Below are positions 1 to 9,040 of a stretch of 60,631 bases of DNA, piece by piece. Both the position numbers and the translations under genes were made by a program. Numbering within the stretch: the stretch's first letter is position 1; each line of letters opens with the position of its first letter. The stretch is from an uncultured Eubacteriales bacterium (GTDB lineage Bacteria; Bacillota; Clostridia; Oscillospirales; Acutalibacteraceae). The notes under the pieces were generated by a model. It ran no database searches and was not told the DNA's origin. It saw nothing but the letters and a program-made list of their open reading frames with translations. The stretch covers positions 1 to 60,631 of the forward strand of contig ONFG01000015.1 of assembly GCA_900317025.1 (NCBI GenBank), given 5' to 3'.

Positions 1-1
1 G

Positions 2-74
2 AGCGGATGACGGGGCTCGAACCCGCTACCTCCACCTTGGCAAGGTGGCGCTCTACCAGATGAGCTACATCCGC
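2..74 (-). tRNA. tRNA-Gly (GCC)
   Basis: The minus strand folds as a full cloverleaf. The acceptor GCGGATG pairs with CATCCGC, and the anticodon loop between CCACC and GGTGG reads GCC. It is the last tRNA of a minus-strand cluster, and the window edge cuts through its CCA end, so an encoded CCA cannot be judged. Confidence 0.95.
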
Positions 75-87
75 ATATTTAACATAT

Positions 88-163
88 TGGTGCCTCCGGG
101 CGGAATCGAACCACCGACACGGGGATTTTCAGTCCCCTGCTCTACCAACTGAGCTACAGAGGC
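88..163 (-). tRNA. tRNA-Phe (GAA)
   Basis: A complete cloverleaf with acceptor GCCTCTG, anticodon loop CTGAAAA giving GAA, a T-loop GTTCGAT, discriminator A and an encoded CCA. It lies 14 nt downstream of tRNA-Gly's start in genome coordinates, and they are probably one transcript. Confidence 0.97.
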
Positions 164-168
164 AAATT

Positions 169-245
169 TGGCGACCCGGAACGGGCTCGAACCGTCGACC
201 TCCAGCGTGACAGGCTGGCGTTCTAACCAACTGAACTACCGGGCC
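169..245 (-). tRNA. tRNA-Asp (GTC)
   Basis: The acceptor GGCCCGG pairs with CCGGGTC, the anticodon is GTC, the discriminator is G as usual for tRNA-Asp, and CCA is encoded. It is part of the same minus-strand cluster as Phe and Gly. Confidence 0.97.
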
Positions 246-345
246 AAGCAGGCGTGCGCCTGCAGGCAGTACGCGCTCAAAGCTCTTATCGCCGCGAACC
301 TGTCCGCCCGCGACCCGCCTAAGCGTTTCTCTCTACCTGCTTTTT

Positions 346-398
346 CCTATGACCCTCTGCTTGTAAGGCAGATGCTCTCCCAGCTGAGCTAAGCTCCC
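346..398 (-). pseudogene. truncated tRNA-Val (TAC), 5' 53 nt only
   Basis: The minus strand shows a normal 5' part of tRNA-Val: acceptor strand GGGAGCT, D arm with AGCTGGGA loop, anticodon stem TCTGC/GCAGA with loop CTTACAA (anticodon TAC), variable GGGTC and the first T-stem strand ATAGG. The next bases should be a TTCGA-type loop, CCTAT and AGCTCCC. Instead the sequence runs into AAAAAGCAGG and no matching 3' half appears before tRNA-Asp about 100 nt on. The first-transcribed member of the cluster is therefore broken at the T-loop. The cause could be a recombination scar, a remnant of element integration, or an assembly mis-join. Confidence 0.8.
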
Positions 399-433
399 GT
401 TTGCCTTCGCCGCTTTCGTCAAGCGACTTTAAT

Positions 434-462
434 ATATTACACCATTTTCCGCCGTTTGTCAA
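434..462 (-). promoter_or_regulatory. promoter of the tRNA cluster
   Basis: On the minus strand TTGACA (457-462) is followed after exactly 17 nt by TAATAT (434-439). It points into the broken tRNA-Val and the Asp-Phe-Gly tRNAs. Confidence 0.7.
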
Positions 463-527
463 TACCTTTTCTGAATTTTTTTGATATTTATTTCCAGTTT
501 TTTAATTCCACTTTAATACTATGTTCA

Positions 528-556
528 TTGAAACACGCCGCTTTTTGTAGTATAAT
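528..556 (+). promoter_or_regulatory. sigma-A promoter of the VWA/PP2C/VanY operon
   Basis: TTGAAA (528-533), a 17-nt spacer and a perfect TATAAT (551-556), about 50 nt ahead of the ATG of the VWA gene. Confidence 0.8.
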
Positions 557-608
557 AGAAACTGGTAAATTGTTTATGGTTATTCCATACATAAATTCGG
601 AGGGAATT

Positions 609-1343
609 ATGGCTAATATTTATGATGACGTAGTTGAGGTTGCAAGGAGAACGATGGTGCTGTTCTTCATCGTCGATACCTCCGGCAGCATGGAGGGCGC
701 AAAGATCGGCACTCTCAACCAGGCCGTCGAGGACGTTATCCCCGAGATACGCGAGATCTCGGAAAACAACGCCGACGCAGAGATCAAGATCGCCGTGCTC
801 GAGTTTTCGAGCGGCGCGCGCTGGGTAACTCAGTCGCCAGTTCCGGCTGACGGCTTCGAGTGGCAGTATCTCAACGCGGTCGGGCTTACCGACCTCGGCG
901 AGGCGTGCAAGGCGCTCAACGAGAAGCTTTCACGCAACTCGTTCATGAGCGATATCACAGGCTCGTTTGCCCCGGCTGTCTTCCTTATGTCGGACGGCGC
1001 TCCGACCGACAACTACCGAGAGGGGCTTGAGCAGCTCTGGTCGAACAACTGGTTCAAGAAGGCAATCAAGGTCGCCGTTGCGATCGGCGAGAACGCGAAC
1101 CGCAGCGTGCTTGCGGAATTTACGGGCGACGAAGAGGCTGTTCTGTCGGTACACAACCCCGAGGTCCTCAAAAAAATGATCCGATTCGTTTCCGTTACAT
1201 CGTCTCAGATCGGCTCGCAAAGCTCTGCCGTAGGCAGCGGCGCGATCGACGAGGTGAAGTCAAAGCAGGAATCGTTTGTAGAGCAGGTAAACGCCGCGTA
1301 TGACAACGGCGAGTTTGACGACGACGACTTTATAGAATGGTAG
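609..1343 (+). CDS. TerY-like von Willebrand factor A domain protein
   Basis: A 244-residue cytoplasmic VWA protein. The metal-ion-dependent adhesion site is complete: DTSGSM at residues 23-28, a threonine at 94 and SDG at 128-130. The spacing and the SDGAPTD motif are typical of TerY-type VWA proteins. The C-terminus is an acidic tail rich in Asp. The start is the ATG behind GGAGGG; a longer upstream frame has no ribosome site and would overlap the promoter. PP2C follows after 7 nt. In TerY-P loci such VWA proteins occur with a PP2C phosphatase and a Ser/Thr kinase in a predicted phosphorylation switch, so a role as target or scaffold of the phosphatase is an inference. No kinase gene is seen here. 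Confidence 0.85.
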   Translation: MANIYDDVVEVARRTMVLFFIVDTSGSMEGAKIGTLNQAVEDVIPEIREISENNADAEIKIAVLEFSSGARWVTQSPVPADGFEWQYLNAVGLTDLGEACKALNEKLSRNSFMSDITGSFAPAVFLMSDGAPTDNYREGLEQLWSNNWFKKAIKVAVAIGENANRSVLAEFTGDEEAVLSVHNPEVLKKMIRFVSVTSSQIGSQSSAVGSGAIDEVKSKQESFVEQVNAAYDNGEFDDDDFIEW

Positions 1344-1350
1344 TGGCAGC

Positions 1351-2178
1351 ATGAAATACAAGGCTTACAATTTTACGGTCATGGGCTCGAGCCACAAGAA
1401 GGCGCGCAAGACGTGTCAGGACGCTTCCGTGAGCGTAAACAAAAACGACTACATACTGACCGCCGTCTGCGACGGTCACGGCGGCGACGCATACTTCCGC
1501 TCCGACAGGGGCAGCGAATTTGCCGTAAAGGCGGTCAAGCAGTGTATGACCGACCGGGACATCCTCCCCATGCTCTCGTTCTACGCCGACGACGAGGTAA
1601 AGATCGACGAGATGCTCGTTCAGCTTGAAAAGAGCATCATCGCGAGGTGGAACGATCTCGTTGCGGAGGACTACGCCGAAGACCCGTTCACGCTCGACGA
1701 GCTTGAAAACGTCGACCCGAAAATGCGTATGCGCTACGCCATCGGCGAGAAGATCGAATACGCCTACGGCACGACGATGCTCGTAAACGTCGTTACCGAC
1801 GAGTTCTGGTTCGGGATCCACATCGGCGACGGCGAGTGCGTCACAATCGACCATCAGGGCAATTTTGATCACCCTATCCCGAGCGACAGCAAGTGTATGC
1901 TCAATCTTACGACGTCGATCTGCGACCGCACGGCAATCTACAATATGCGACACCATTTCAGCAAGAAGCTGCCCCGCGCGCTGTTCATCGCGAGCGACGG
2001 CGTTGACAACTGCTTCGCAAGCTCCGAGAAGCTCCACAACTTCTACTCGATGATAATGGATTCGTTCTCAAGCATGGACGAGAGCTTTGCGATACTCGAG
2101 CTACTCGACTATCTGCCTAAGATGTCGCAGAAGGGCAGCGGCGACGATATTTCGCTCGGCATAATTTTGAGGAGATGA
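1351..2178 (+). CDS. PP2C-family serine/threonine phosphatase
   Basis: A 275-residue soluble PP2C phosphatase that should remove phosphate from Ser/Thr using two metal ions. Visible metal-binding motifs are QDA around residue 24, DGHGG at 41-45, SDGV near 222 and GDDIS near the C-terminus. The N-terminal GSSHKK segment before the first metal aspartate suits the PP2C_2 type found beside TerY-like VWA proteins rather than the PrpC/Stp type. It follows the VWA gene by 7 nt, and its stop overlaps the ribosome site of the first VanY gene, so all are likely co-transcribed. The substrate is unknown. The adjacent VWA protein and a kinase encoded elsewhere are the natural candidates. Confidence 0.88.
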   Translation: MKYKAYNFTVMGSSHKKARKTCQDASVSVNKNDYILTAVCDGHGGDAYFRSDRGSEFAVKAVKQCMTDRDILPMLSFYADDEVKIDEMLVQLEKSIIARWNDLVAEDYAEDPFTLDELENVDPKMRMRYAIGEKIEYAYGTTMLVNVVTDEFWFGIHIGDGECVTIDHQGNFDHPIPSDSKCMLNLTTSICDRTAIYNMRHHFSKKLPRALFIASDGVDNCFASSEKLHNFYSMIMDSFSSMDESFAILELLDYLPKMSQKGSGDDISLGIILRR

Positions 2179-2183
2179 CATTT

Positions 2184-3647
2184 ATGTATCACAGTATAAA
2201 AAAACGGATAGCCTGCGCTTTGATGGCTGCAGCACTCCTTGCGGCTTCGGGCTGCACGAACAGGGCGAACACCGAGGACAGCTACTCCTCCCCCGTTTTG
2301 ACGCCCGATACGGCTTCGGCAAAGACGCCTTCGGCAAGCTCCAAGGTACAGACCGACAGTGATAAGCCCGGCACCGACAGCGAAAAGGCGGAGTCAAAGG
2401 CTGCCGCCGAGTCTGTGATTTTAAGCGAGAGCGAGCTTGTGCTGACGATCGGCGAAAACGCGCTCGTTGCGGCGACGGTCATGCCGACGACCGAGAGAGT
2501 CCTGTGGTCTTCAAGCGACGACAGCATCGCCACGGTCGACGACAGCGGCCTTATTACAGCGGCCAAGGTCGGCACCTGCACGATCAAGGCGGAAGCCGCA
2601 GAGACAAAGGGCGTTTCCGCTCAGGTAAAGGTGACCGTCAAGGAGAAAGAGTCTTCCTCTTCCGCTTCGTCTCAGACGGCGAAGCCCTCTGCCTCGTCTG
2701 GCACAGCGCACGCTTCGCAGACGGCAGCCGGCGCCTCGTCCGCAGACACAACGCCTAAGAAGGTCACGAGCCTTACGCTCAGCCTGCCGACGACCGTTCT
2801 CATGGTGGGTCAGGTAATAACGCCTACCGTCACGGTAACGCCGACCTACGTCGACAACGCCGAGGTCACGCTCTCCACCAGCGACGACTCGATCGTCTCC
2901 ATCAACGACGACGGCTCGATCACCGCCAACGCTCAGGGCGCCTGCACGCTTACGGCGACCTCCGCAAGCAACAAGGAAGCGACCGATTCAATTATCCTCA
3001 CCGTGACGATACCTATCGAGCAGCCCGCTCCGACGGCAAGCGAGACCGACAACGGAAGTCAGGAAACGCCCTCATATCAGGACAACGAAGAGCCGTACAC
3101 TCCCTCCGAGCAATACAACGACTACCCGCGCGAGGAGTGCTACATCGACGGCATTCTCATCGTAAATAAGACGTACTCGCTGCCCGCAAGCTACAACCCC
3201 GGCGGGCTTACGCCGGAATGTGCCGCAGCGTTTGAACGCTTACGGCAGGGCGCCGCTCAGGACGGCGTGAACATCTGGCTCGCGTCGGGCTTCCGCTCCT
3301 ATGAATACCAGTCGAGCCTGTACTGGGGGTACGTTTCGTACTACGGTCAGGCGGCGGCAGACACCTTCTCCGCTCGTCCCGGTCACTCGGAGCATCAGAC
3401 GGGCATGGCGATCGACTGCAACATCATCAACGACAGCTTCGCCGGCACGAGAGAGGCGATTTGGCTCGAAAACCACTGCCACGAATACGGCTTCATAATC
3501 CGCTACCCCTACGGCAAGCAGAGCATCACGGGCTACAAATACGAGCCGTGGCATATCCGCTACATCGGCGACAAGGCGACCGAGATCGCCGAGAGCGGGC
3601 TTACGCTTGAAGAGTACTACGGCATAACGTCGGTTTATGGCGGATAA
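2184..3647 (+). CDS. VanY-type D,D-carboxypeptidase lipoprotein with two Big_2 domains
   Basis: A 487-residue exported lipoprotein. A short basic N-terminus and hydrophobic stretch end in the lipobox LAASGC with the modified Cys at 24. Two bacterial Ig-like (Big_2) modules follow, each with the SSDDSIATVDDSGLITA-type signature, separated by a Ser/Ala-rich linker. The C-terminal third is a VanY/peptidase M15 domain with the zinc motifs SEHQTGMAID and EPWHIRYIG. It should trim D-Ala from peptidoglycan stem peptides outside the membrane. The ATG at 2184 is preferred over 2175 because GAGGAG lies 9 nt before it and directly abuts the earlier one. The next gene is a paralogue. Confidence 0.9.
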   Translation: MYHSIKKRIACALMAAALLAASGCTNRANTEDSYSSPVLTPDTASAKTPSASSKVQTDSDKPGTDSEKAESKAAAESVILSESELVLTIGENALVAATVMPTTERVLWSSSDDSIATVDDSGLITAAKVGTCTIKAEAAETKGVSAQVKVTVKEKESSSSASSQTAKPSASSGTAHASQTAAGASSADTTPKKVTSLTLSLPTTVLMVGQVITPTVTVTPTYVDNAEVTLSTSDDSIVSINDDGSITANAQGACTLTATSASNKEATDSIILTVTIPIEQPAPTASETDNGSQETPSYQDNEEPYTPSEQYNDYPREECYIDGILIVNKTYSLPASYNPGGLTPECAAAFERLRQGAAQDGVNIWLASGFRSYEYQSSLYWGYVSYYGQAAADTFSARPGHSEHQTGMAIDCNIINDSFAGTREAIWLENHCHEYGFIIRYPYGKQSITGYKYEPWHIRYIGDKATEIAESGLTLEEYYGITSVYGG

Positions 3648-3666
3648 TGCAGCGAGGCAGGTACAA

Positions 3667-4917
3667 ATGAGATCAGGTATAATAAGAAGGATCTCGGCGG
3701 CAGCCGCGGCGGGAGCGCTGATCGCGCTTTCGGGCTGTACGCCGTTCATCGTAAAAAATATTGACAGCGAGACTGTAAGGGTCAGCTCGCCCGACACGCC
3801 CGACAAGCCGATCGCAGACACCGATGCTGCAAGCTCTTCTAAAACCGAGCAAAACCGCCGGCAGACCGAAAGCTCCGGCTCTCAAAAGGAGAACTCTTCT
3901 AAAGGAAGCGACAAAAAGCAGGCGTCTTCGGCAAGCAAAGCCGAGGCAAAGAAAGCTCCTTCGTCTTCACAAACCGGAAGCGAAGCCAAAAAGACTTCTT
4001 CGGCATCGCAAAGCAGCGACGGATCCCAAAAAACCGATTTGGCTTCTCAAACCGTAAGCGAAGCCGCGAGTACCGCTGCATCTTCCGAAATCGAGGAAAC
4101 GCAGGAGCAGCAGAGTGAAGCCTCCGAGGCCGAGCCTCGCCCGAAGGCAGAGTCGATCGCACTGAGCGTTCAATCCTCCGAGGTAACGGTCGGAAGCACG
4201 TTTACGCCGATCATCACCTTCCTGCCGGAAAACGCCGAGCCTGCACAGGTCGTTTTCACCGTCTCCGACGCGGATATACTTTCGATAAACGGCGACGGCA
4301 GCATAACGGCGCTCAACGAGGGCAGCTCGACGCTCTCGGCTATGCTTTCCGACAACAAAGCTTCGGCGCAGGAGATAACGATCACCGTAACGCCGAAGCC
4401 CGAACCGCTTCCGACGGAAAACTGCTATATCGACGGGATACTGATCGTAAACAAAACGTACTCCATGACGGAGGATATGGATCCCGGCGGGCTTACGCCG
4501 GAGTGTGCCGCGGCGTTTGACGAGCTTGTAAACGCCGCGGCGCAGGCAGGATACTCTCTGTATTCCAATTCCGATTACAGAAGCTACGCCGACCAGCAGG
4601 CGCTTTACAACAGCTACGTCTGGTCATACGGTCAGGCGACCGCCGATTCACTCTGCTCGATACCCGGCCACTCGGAGCACCAGACGGGGCTTGCGATAGA
4701 CGTTGCCTCTTACCGCACCGGCTATTTCCCCGGCACGCCCGAAGCGCAGTGGCTCGCCGACAACTGTGCCGCCTACGGCTTCATAATCCGCTACCCCTAC
4801 GGCAAGGAGTGGGCTACCGGCTACAGCTACGAGGCGTGGCACATTCGCTACGTCGGCGATAAAGCCCGCGAGATAACCGACAGCGGACTTTCGCTCGAGG
4901 AGTACCTCGGAGTTTGA
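3667..4917 (+). CDS. VanY-type D,D-carboxypeptidase lipoprotein with one Big_2 domain
   Basis: A 416-residue paralogue of the preceding gene. It has a lipobox LIALSGC (Cys 24), then about 110 residues of Ser/Lys/Glu/Gln-rich low-complexity stalk, one Big_2 module, and a VanY domain with SEHQTGLAID and EAWHIRYVG. The motif CYIDGILIVNKTYS just before the peptidase domain is identical in both proteins, so a tandem duplication is clear. The start at 3667 (GAGG 9 nt upstream) is chosen over an ATG at 3637 inside the previous gene. It probably acts on the same wall substrate at a different reach from the membrane. Confidence 0.88.
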   Translation: MRSGIIRRISAAAAAGALIALSGCTPFIVKNIDSETVRVSSPDTPDKPIADTDAASSSKTEQNRRQTESSGSQKENSSKGSDKKQASSASKAEAKKAPSSSQTGSEAKKTSSASQSSDGSQKTDLASQTVSEAASTAASSEIEETQEQQSEASEAEPRPKAESIALSVQSSEVTVGSTFTPIITFLPENAEPAQVVFTVSDADILSINGDGSITALNEGSSTLSAMLSDNKASAQEITITVTPKPEPLPTENCYIDGILIVNKTYSMTEDMDPGGLTPECAAAFDELVNAAAQAGYSLYSNSDYRSYADQQALYNSYVWSYGQATADSLCSIPGHSEHQTGLAIDVASYRTGYFPGTPEAQWLADNCAAYGFIIRYPYGKEWATGYSYEAWHIRYVGDKAREITDSGLSLEEYLGV

Positions 4918-5035
4918 TCTGATCTTATAAATCTCATTTTTCCGAATATGTAATACTAATTTCAAATTAAATGCTTTAATTTGAAATGCGCGTGCTGCGC
5001 ACGCTGATGCCGCACAAAGCGCGTCATCCCGTCTC

Positions 5036-5101
5036 ATACAAACTCAAACGCGCCTGAGGCGCTATAAAAAGCTCTTAAAGCTTTTTAATTGAGTTTAGTA
5101 T
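5036..5101 (+). repeat. family-1 palindromic repeat, complete copy
   Basis: A 66-bp element with imperfect terminal inverted repeats ATACAAACTCAA and TTGAGTTTAGTAT. Inside are two nested palindromes, GCGCCTGAGGCGC and AAAAAGCTCTTAAAGCTTTTT. It recurs at 59226-59291 in full, at 18959-19007 in part and as a half at 56957-56980. With the 59-kb copy the match extends leftward to about 5016 (AAAGCGCGTCATCCC). It is non-coding and MITE-like. Confidence 0.85.
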
Positions 5102-5132
5102 AACTCATTTTGAATATCCGAATAAAATATAT

Positions 5133-5164
5133 CGGGCATGACCACAAGGTGAAGGTCATGCCCG
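5133..5164 (-). terminator. terminator of the V-type ATPase operon
   Basis: A GC-rich stem CGGGCATGACC/GGTCATGCCCG lies directly after the stop of subunit D. The 3' side is A/T-rich rather than a clean U-run. Confidence 0.7.
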
Positions 5165-5170
5165 TTTATT

Positions 5171-5809
5171 CTACTCTGCTTCTGTATTTTCTTTCTTCTC
5201 CTGCTTCTGCCGTTTGATGACCTTCAAGCGCGAGAATTCCTCTCTGTCCTTCTCGTCGAGGGCGTCGGTGATGTACTTGACGGTCTCCTCGAATCTCGGG
5301 ATCATGATGTTCTTGAGGGCGTTTGCGCGGCGCTGCGTCGTACTTATTGCCGTCGCCAAGCGGTAGACGCTGTTTTCGATCTCCGCAAGCTGCGCCGTGA
5401 GAGTCTTTACCTCTTCAAAGCGCTGACGGGCGAGGTCAAGTATCGAGTTGGTCGTGTAAAGGCCGTAGTCGAGGTCAAGACCGTTTTTCTCCTTGATCGC
5501 GACGATCGGTATCTCAACGCCCATAACGCTGCGGTAAGAGAGCGTGAGCGAGTCCTCCTCGGGAACGGATCTCGAGATCTCGCCGCAGAAGCCCATCGTG
5601 ATGTTCGCCATCTCAAGCGCAAGATATGCGTCTTCATACGCCTTGTCGATCTTGCTCTGAACGGACTTCGCCTTGTCGATAAGCGACATCAGCTCGCGAA
5701 TGAGAATGTTGCGCTTTTTGTCGAGAAGCTCGTAGCCGAGCGTTGACAGCTCAAGCGATTTTTTGGAGTTTATCAGGTTTCCTTTGGTAGGTACGGCAGA
5801 GACTGCCAT
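5171..5809 (-). CDS. ntpD: V-type ATP synthase subunit D
   Basis: A 212-residue subunit D, the coiled-coil central rotor shaft linking the catalytic A3B3 head to the membrane ring. The protein opens with PTKGNLINSKKSLELSTLGY, a conserved N-terminal signature, and ends in a highly charged Lys/Glu tail. Both termini are long helices, as expected for the shaft. The ATG at 5809 is chosen because GGAGGTGAGG lies just upstream; a GTG 15 nt earlier falls inside that site. It is the last gene of the operon and follows subunit B after 20 nt. Confidence 0.95.
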   Translation of the reverse strand: MAVSAVPTKGNLINSKKSLELSTLGYELLDKKRNILIRELMSLIDKAKSVQSKIDKAYEDAYLALEMANITMGFCGEISRSVPEEDSLTLSYRSVMGVEIPIVAIKEKNGLDLDYGLYTTNSILDLARQRFEEVKTLTAQLAEIENSVYRLATAISTTQRRANALKNIMIPRFEETVKYITDALDEKDREEFSRLKVIKRQKQEKKENTEAE

Positions 5810-5829
5810 GCTCCTCACCTCCACGCATA

Positions 5830-7218
5830 TTACTTATCCTGCTCGGCGGGCTTGTAGAACTTGTCGAGGACGGCGTCGTCCACACGGTCAAGCTCGCTCT
5901 TTGGGAGAATCCCGAGAAGCTCCCAGCCAAGGTCGAGGCTCTGTTCGATGGTGCGGTTCTCGGTAAAGCCCTGGTTTACGAAACGCTTCTCGAAGGCGTC
6001 GCCGAACTCGAGATACTTCTTATCTATGGGAGAAAGCTCCTCCGCGCCGATTACCGACGCAAGCGAACGCGCGTCAATTACCTTCGCGTAGCTTGAGAAG
6101 AGCTGGTTTGCGAGATCCTGGTGTTCGGCTCTCGTGTAGCCCTCGCCGATGCCGTCCTTCATCAGACGGGAAAGCGACGGCAAAACGTCGATCGGCGGGT
6201 ATATGCCCTGCCCCTGAAGAGAACGGCTGAGAACGATCTGCCCCTCCGTGATGTAGCCCGTAAGGTCCGGCACGGGGTGGGTGATGTCGTCGTTGGGCAT
6301 CGTGAGGATCGGGATCTGGGTAACGCTGCCCTTGCTGCCCTTGACCATGCCGGCGCGCTCGTAGAGCGATGCGAGGTCTGAGTAAAGGTAGCCAGGGAAG
6401 CCCTTTCTGCCGGGGATCTCGCCCTTTGACGAGCTGAACTCACGCAGCGCCTCGGCGTAAGACGTCATGTCGGTCATGATGACGAGCACCTGCATATCGT
6501 GCTCGAACGCGAGGTACTCCGCTACGGTGAGAGCGCACTTAGGGGTAAGGATTCTTTCGATGATCGGGTCGTTGGCGAGATTTAAGAGCATTACAACTCT
6601 GTTCATAACGCCGAATTCCTCAAAGCTGCGCTTGAAGTAGTCGGCGACATCGTTCTTAACGCCCATTGCGGCGAAAACGACGCAGAATCCCTTGCCGCCC
6701 TCGTCGGCGATCTTAGCCTGGCGGACGATCTGAACGGCAAGCTCGTTGTGCTTCATGCCCGAGCCGGAGAAGATCGGCAGCTTCTGACCTCTGATGAGGG
6801 TGATGAGCGTGTCGATCGTCGAGATTCCCGTGTTGATGTAGTTCTTCGGGTACACTCGTGAAACGGGGTTGAGCGGCGTGCCGTTGATGTTCGCCTTCTT
6901 TACGGGGTAGATGTCTCCGAGTCCGTCGATCGGCTTGCCCGAGCCGTTTAAGATCCTGCCGATGATCTCCTTTGAAAGCGGCATCTCCATCGGGCGGCCG
7001 GTGAGGCGCGTTTTTGTGTTTACGAGAGAGATATTTTTTGTGCTTTCAAAGACCTGAACGACGATCCTCTCGCCGTCCATCTGGACGATCCTGCCCTGGC
7101 GGGTCGTTCCGTTTTCAAGCCTGATGTCGACGATCTCTTCGTTGAAAGCTCCCTTTACTCCGTCAAGAACGATAAGCGAACCGTTTATTTCCTTTACGCC
7201 TACGTAATCTAAAACCAT
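5830..7218 (-). CDS. ntpB: V-type ATP synthase subunit B (non-catalytic)
   Basis: A 462-residue B subunit of the V1 head, full length for the family. It lacks a P-loop; the equivalent site reads [11 protein letters not shown]. The nearby [22 protein letters not shown] and [14 protein letters not shown] motifs are classic for V/A-type B subunits. It forms the alternating hexamer with A and carries the regulatory nucleotide interface. GGAAAGGA precedes the ATG. It lies 21 nt downstream of A and 20 nt upstream of D. Confidence 0.97.
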   Translation of the reverse strand: MVLDYVGVKEINGSLIVLDGVKGAFNEEIVDIRLENGTTRQGRIVQMDGERIVVQVFESTKNISLVNTKTRLTGRPMEMPLSKEIIGRILNGSGKPIDGLGDIYPVKKANINGTPLNPVSRVYPKNYINTGISTIDTLITLIRGQKLPIFSGSGMKHNELAVQIVRQAKIADEGGKGFCVVFAAMGVKNDVADYFKRSFEEFGVMNRVVMLLNLANDPIIERILTPKCALTVAEYLAFEHDMQVLVIMTDMTSYAEALREFSSSKGEIPGRKGFPGYLYSDLASLYERAGMVKGSKGSVTQIPILTMPNDDITHPVPDLTGYITEGQIVLSRSLQGQGIYPPIDVLPSLSRLMKDGIGEGYTRAEHQDLANQLFSSYAKVIDARSLASVIGAEELSPIDKKYLEFGDAFEKRFVNQGFTENRTIEQSLDLGWELLGILPKSELDRVDDAVLDKFYKPAEQDK

Positions 7219-7239
7219 TTCGTGTCAGTCCTTTCCGAA

Positions 7240-9021
7240 TCAATTGAACTCCGCCGTAAGAGTGGAGTTGAGCGCCTCGTCGATCTCCTTCTCGTAATCC
7301 TGGAACATTTCAGGCTTATTGTTGGGGATATCGTACTTCATCTTCGTGAGCTTGTCAAAAAGCCCGAGAGAGATGATCCTTGAAAGCGGGATATTTCTTG
7401 CGATCAGCCCCTTCGAGACGTCGTAGAGGTGAATGATCGTCTTCATCATCAGCTTTTGCTTCTCGAGAGGAACGAACGTGTCCTCCTTATGGAATGCGTT
7501 CTGCTGGAGGAAGCCTACTCTGATGACCCTTGCGGTCTCGATGATGAGCTTCTGGTCGTCGGGCAAAACGTCGGCGCCGATAAGCTTTACGATCTCCATG
7601 AGGCTGTTTTCCTCCTGGAGAATAGCCGTGATCTTGCTTCTGTATTCGATGAATTCCCTGCCCTGCTCGCGCTCGAACCACGGGTCAAGGTCAGTGAAAT
7701 ACTCGCTGTAGCTCGTCATCCAGTTTATCGCCGGGTAGTGGCGGGCGTATGCGAGAGCCTTGTCGAGCGCCCAGAAGCAGCGCGTAAAGCGCTTCGTGTT
7801 CTGGGTAACAGGCTCGGAGAAATCCGCGCCTTGGGGCGATACCGCTCCGATGACAGTTACGGAGCCCTGCTTGCCGCCGAGAGTTTCAACTCTGCCGGCG
7901 CGCTCGTAGAAGTCGGAAAGCCTCGACGGCAGGTAAGCCGGGAAGCCCTCTTCCGCGGGCATCTCTTCAAGTCGGCCTGAGATCTCTCTTAACGCCTCCG
8001 CCCAACGGGACGTTGAATCTGCCATGATGGCGCAGTGGTAGCCCATGTCGCGGTAATACTCGGCAAGCGTGATGCCGGTGTAGATCGACGCCTCGCGCGC
8101 CGCAACGGGCATATTCGAGGTGTTGGCGATGAGCACCGTTCTGTCGGTCATAGGTCTGCCGGACTTCGGGTCGACGAGCTCCTTGAACTCCTGAAGAACC
8201 TGACTCATCTCGTTGCCGCGTTCGCCGCAGCCTATGTAGATGATGATGTCGGCGTCGCACCACTTTGCAAGCTGGTGCTGCGTCATCGTTTTGCCCGCGC
8301 CGAAGCCGCCGGGGATCGCCGCGGTGCCGCCCTTAGAGATCGGCAGCAGCGTGTCGATAACTCGCTGACCCGTGATGAGCGGGATATCGGCCGGGAGCTT
8401 TGCCTTGACGGGTCTCGGCGTTTTGATGGGCCAGCGCTGGCAGAGCGTAAGCTCGTGCTCATGGCCGTCTTTGTCTTTGATAACGGCGACGGTATCGTTG
8501 ATCCTGTACTTACCGTCGGGCATCGTCTTTACGACCTCGCCGGAAAGAGACGGGGGAACGAGCGCCCGGTGCTCAATGATCCTCGTTTCCGGGAGAGTAG
8601 CGTAAATATCGCCGCCGGAGAGCTTATCGCCCTTCTTCACGGTGATGTGAACGTCCCAGCGACGCTCTTCGTCGAGCGACGAAACCGATACGCCTCTCGA
8701 AATGAAGACGCTGCCGGTCTCCTCCTCGATGGCTGCGAGCGGGCGCTCAATACCGTCGAAAATATTGTCCATGATGCCGGGGCCGAGAATGACGTTCATC
8801 GGCGCGCCGGTGCCGACGACGATGTCGCCGGGCTTCAGACCCGTAGTCTCTTCATAGACCTGGATAGTCGTTTCACTGTCGGAAAGCCTGATGACCTCGC
8901 CGACGAGCTTCTTGTCGCCGACGTAGACCATCTCCATCATAGAGAAGCTGCGGCTGCCCTTAACGGTAACGACCGGGCCGTTTATTCCAAAAATTACATC
9001 TTTGTTGTCCAATTGATTCAT
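7240..9021 (-). CDS. ntpA: V-type ATP synthase subunit A (catalytic)
   Basis: The 593-residue catalytic subunit. Its Walker A is GGFGAGKT, followed by TQHQLAKW. The family's long insertion (non-homologous region) lies before it, between about residues 110 and 200. Further motifs include [44 protein letters not shown] and the ERAGRV segment. It hydrolyses or makes ATP, coupled to ion flow through the I/K sector. The start MNQLDNKD is chosen because it follows the stop of subunit E and a GGTGGGGAG site; a longer frame would overlap E. Confidence 0.97.
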   Translation of the reverse strand: MNQLDNKDVIFGINGPVVTVKGSRSFSMMEMVYVGDKKLVGEVIRLSDSETTIQVYEETTGLKPGDIVVGTGAPMNVILGPGIMDNIFDGIERPLAAIEEETGSVFISRGVSVSSLDEERRWDVHITVKKGDKLSGGDIYATLPETRIIEHRALVPPSLSGEVVKTMPDGKYRINDTVAVIKDKDGHEHELTLCQRWPIKTPRPVKAKLPADIPLITGQRVIDTLLPISKGGTAAIPGGFGAGKTMTQHQLAKWCDADIIIYIGCGERGNEMSQVLQEFKELVDPKSGRPMTDRTVLIANTSNMPVAAREASIYTGITLAEYYRDMGYHCAIMADSTSRWAEALREISGRLEEMPAEEGFPAYLPSRLSDFYERAGRVETLGGKQGSVTVIGAVSPQGADFSEPVTQNTKRFTRCFWALDKALAYARHYPAINWMTSYSEYFTDLDPWFEREQGREFIEYRSKITAILQEENSLMEIVKLIGADVLPDDQKLIIETARVIRVGFLQQNAFHKEDTFVPLEKQKLMMKTIIHLYDVSKGLIARNIPLSRIISLGLFDKLTKMKYDIPNNKPEMFQDYEKEIDEALNSTLTAEFN

Positions 9022-9040
9022 CTCCCCACCGAAAGCTTTC

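Noticed and set aside
168-392. 74-residue open frame across the tRNA cluster on the plus strand
   Set aside because: It runs antisense through tRNA-Asp and the truncated tRNA-Val, has no ribosome site, and its composition follows the tRNA sequence.
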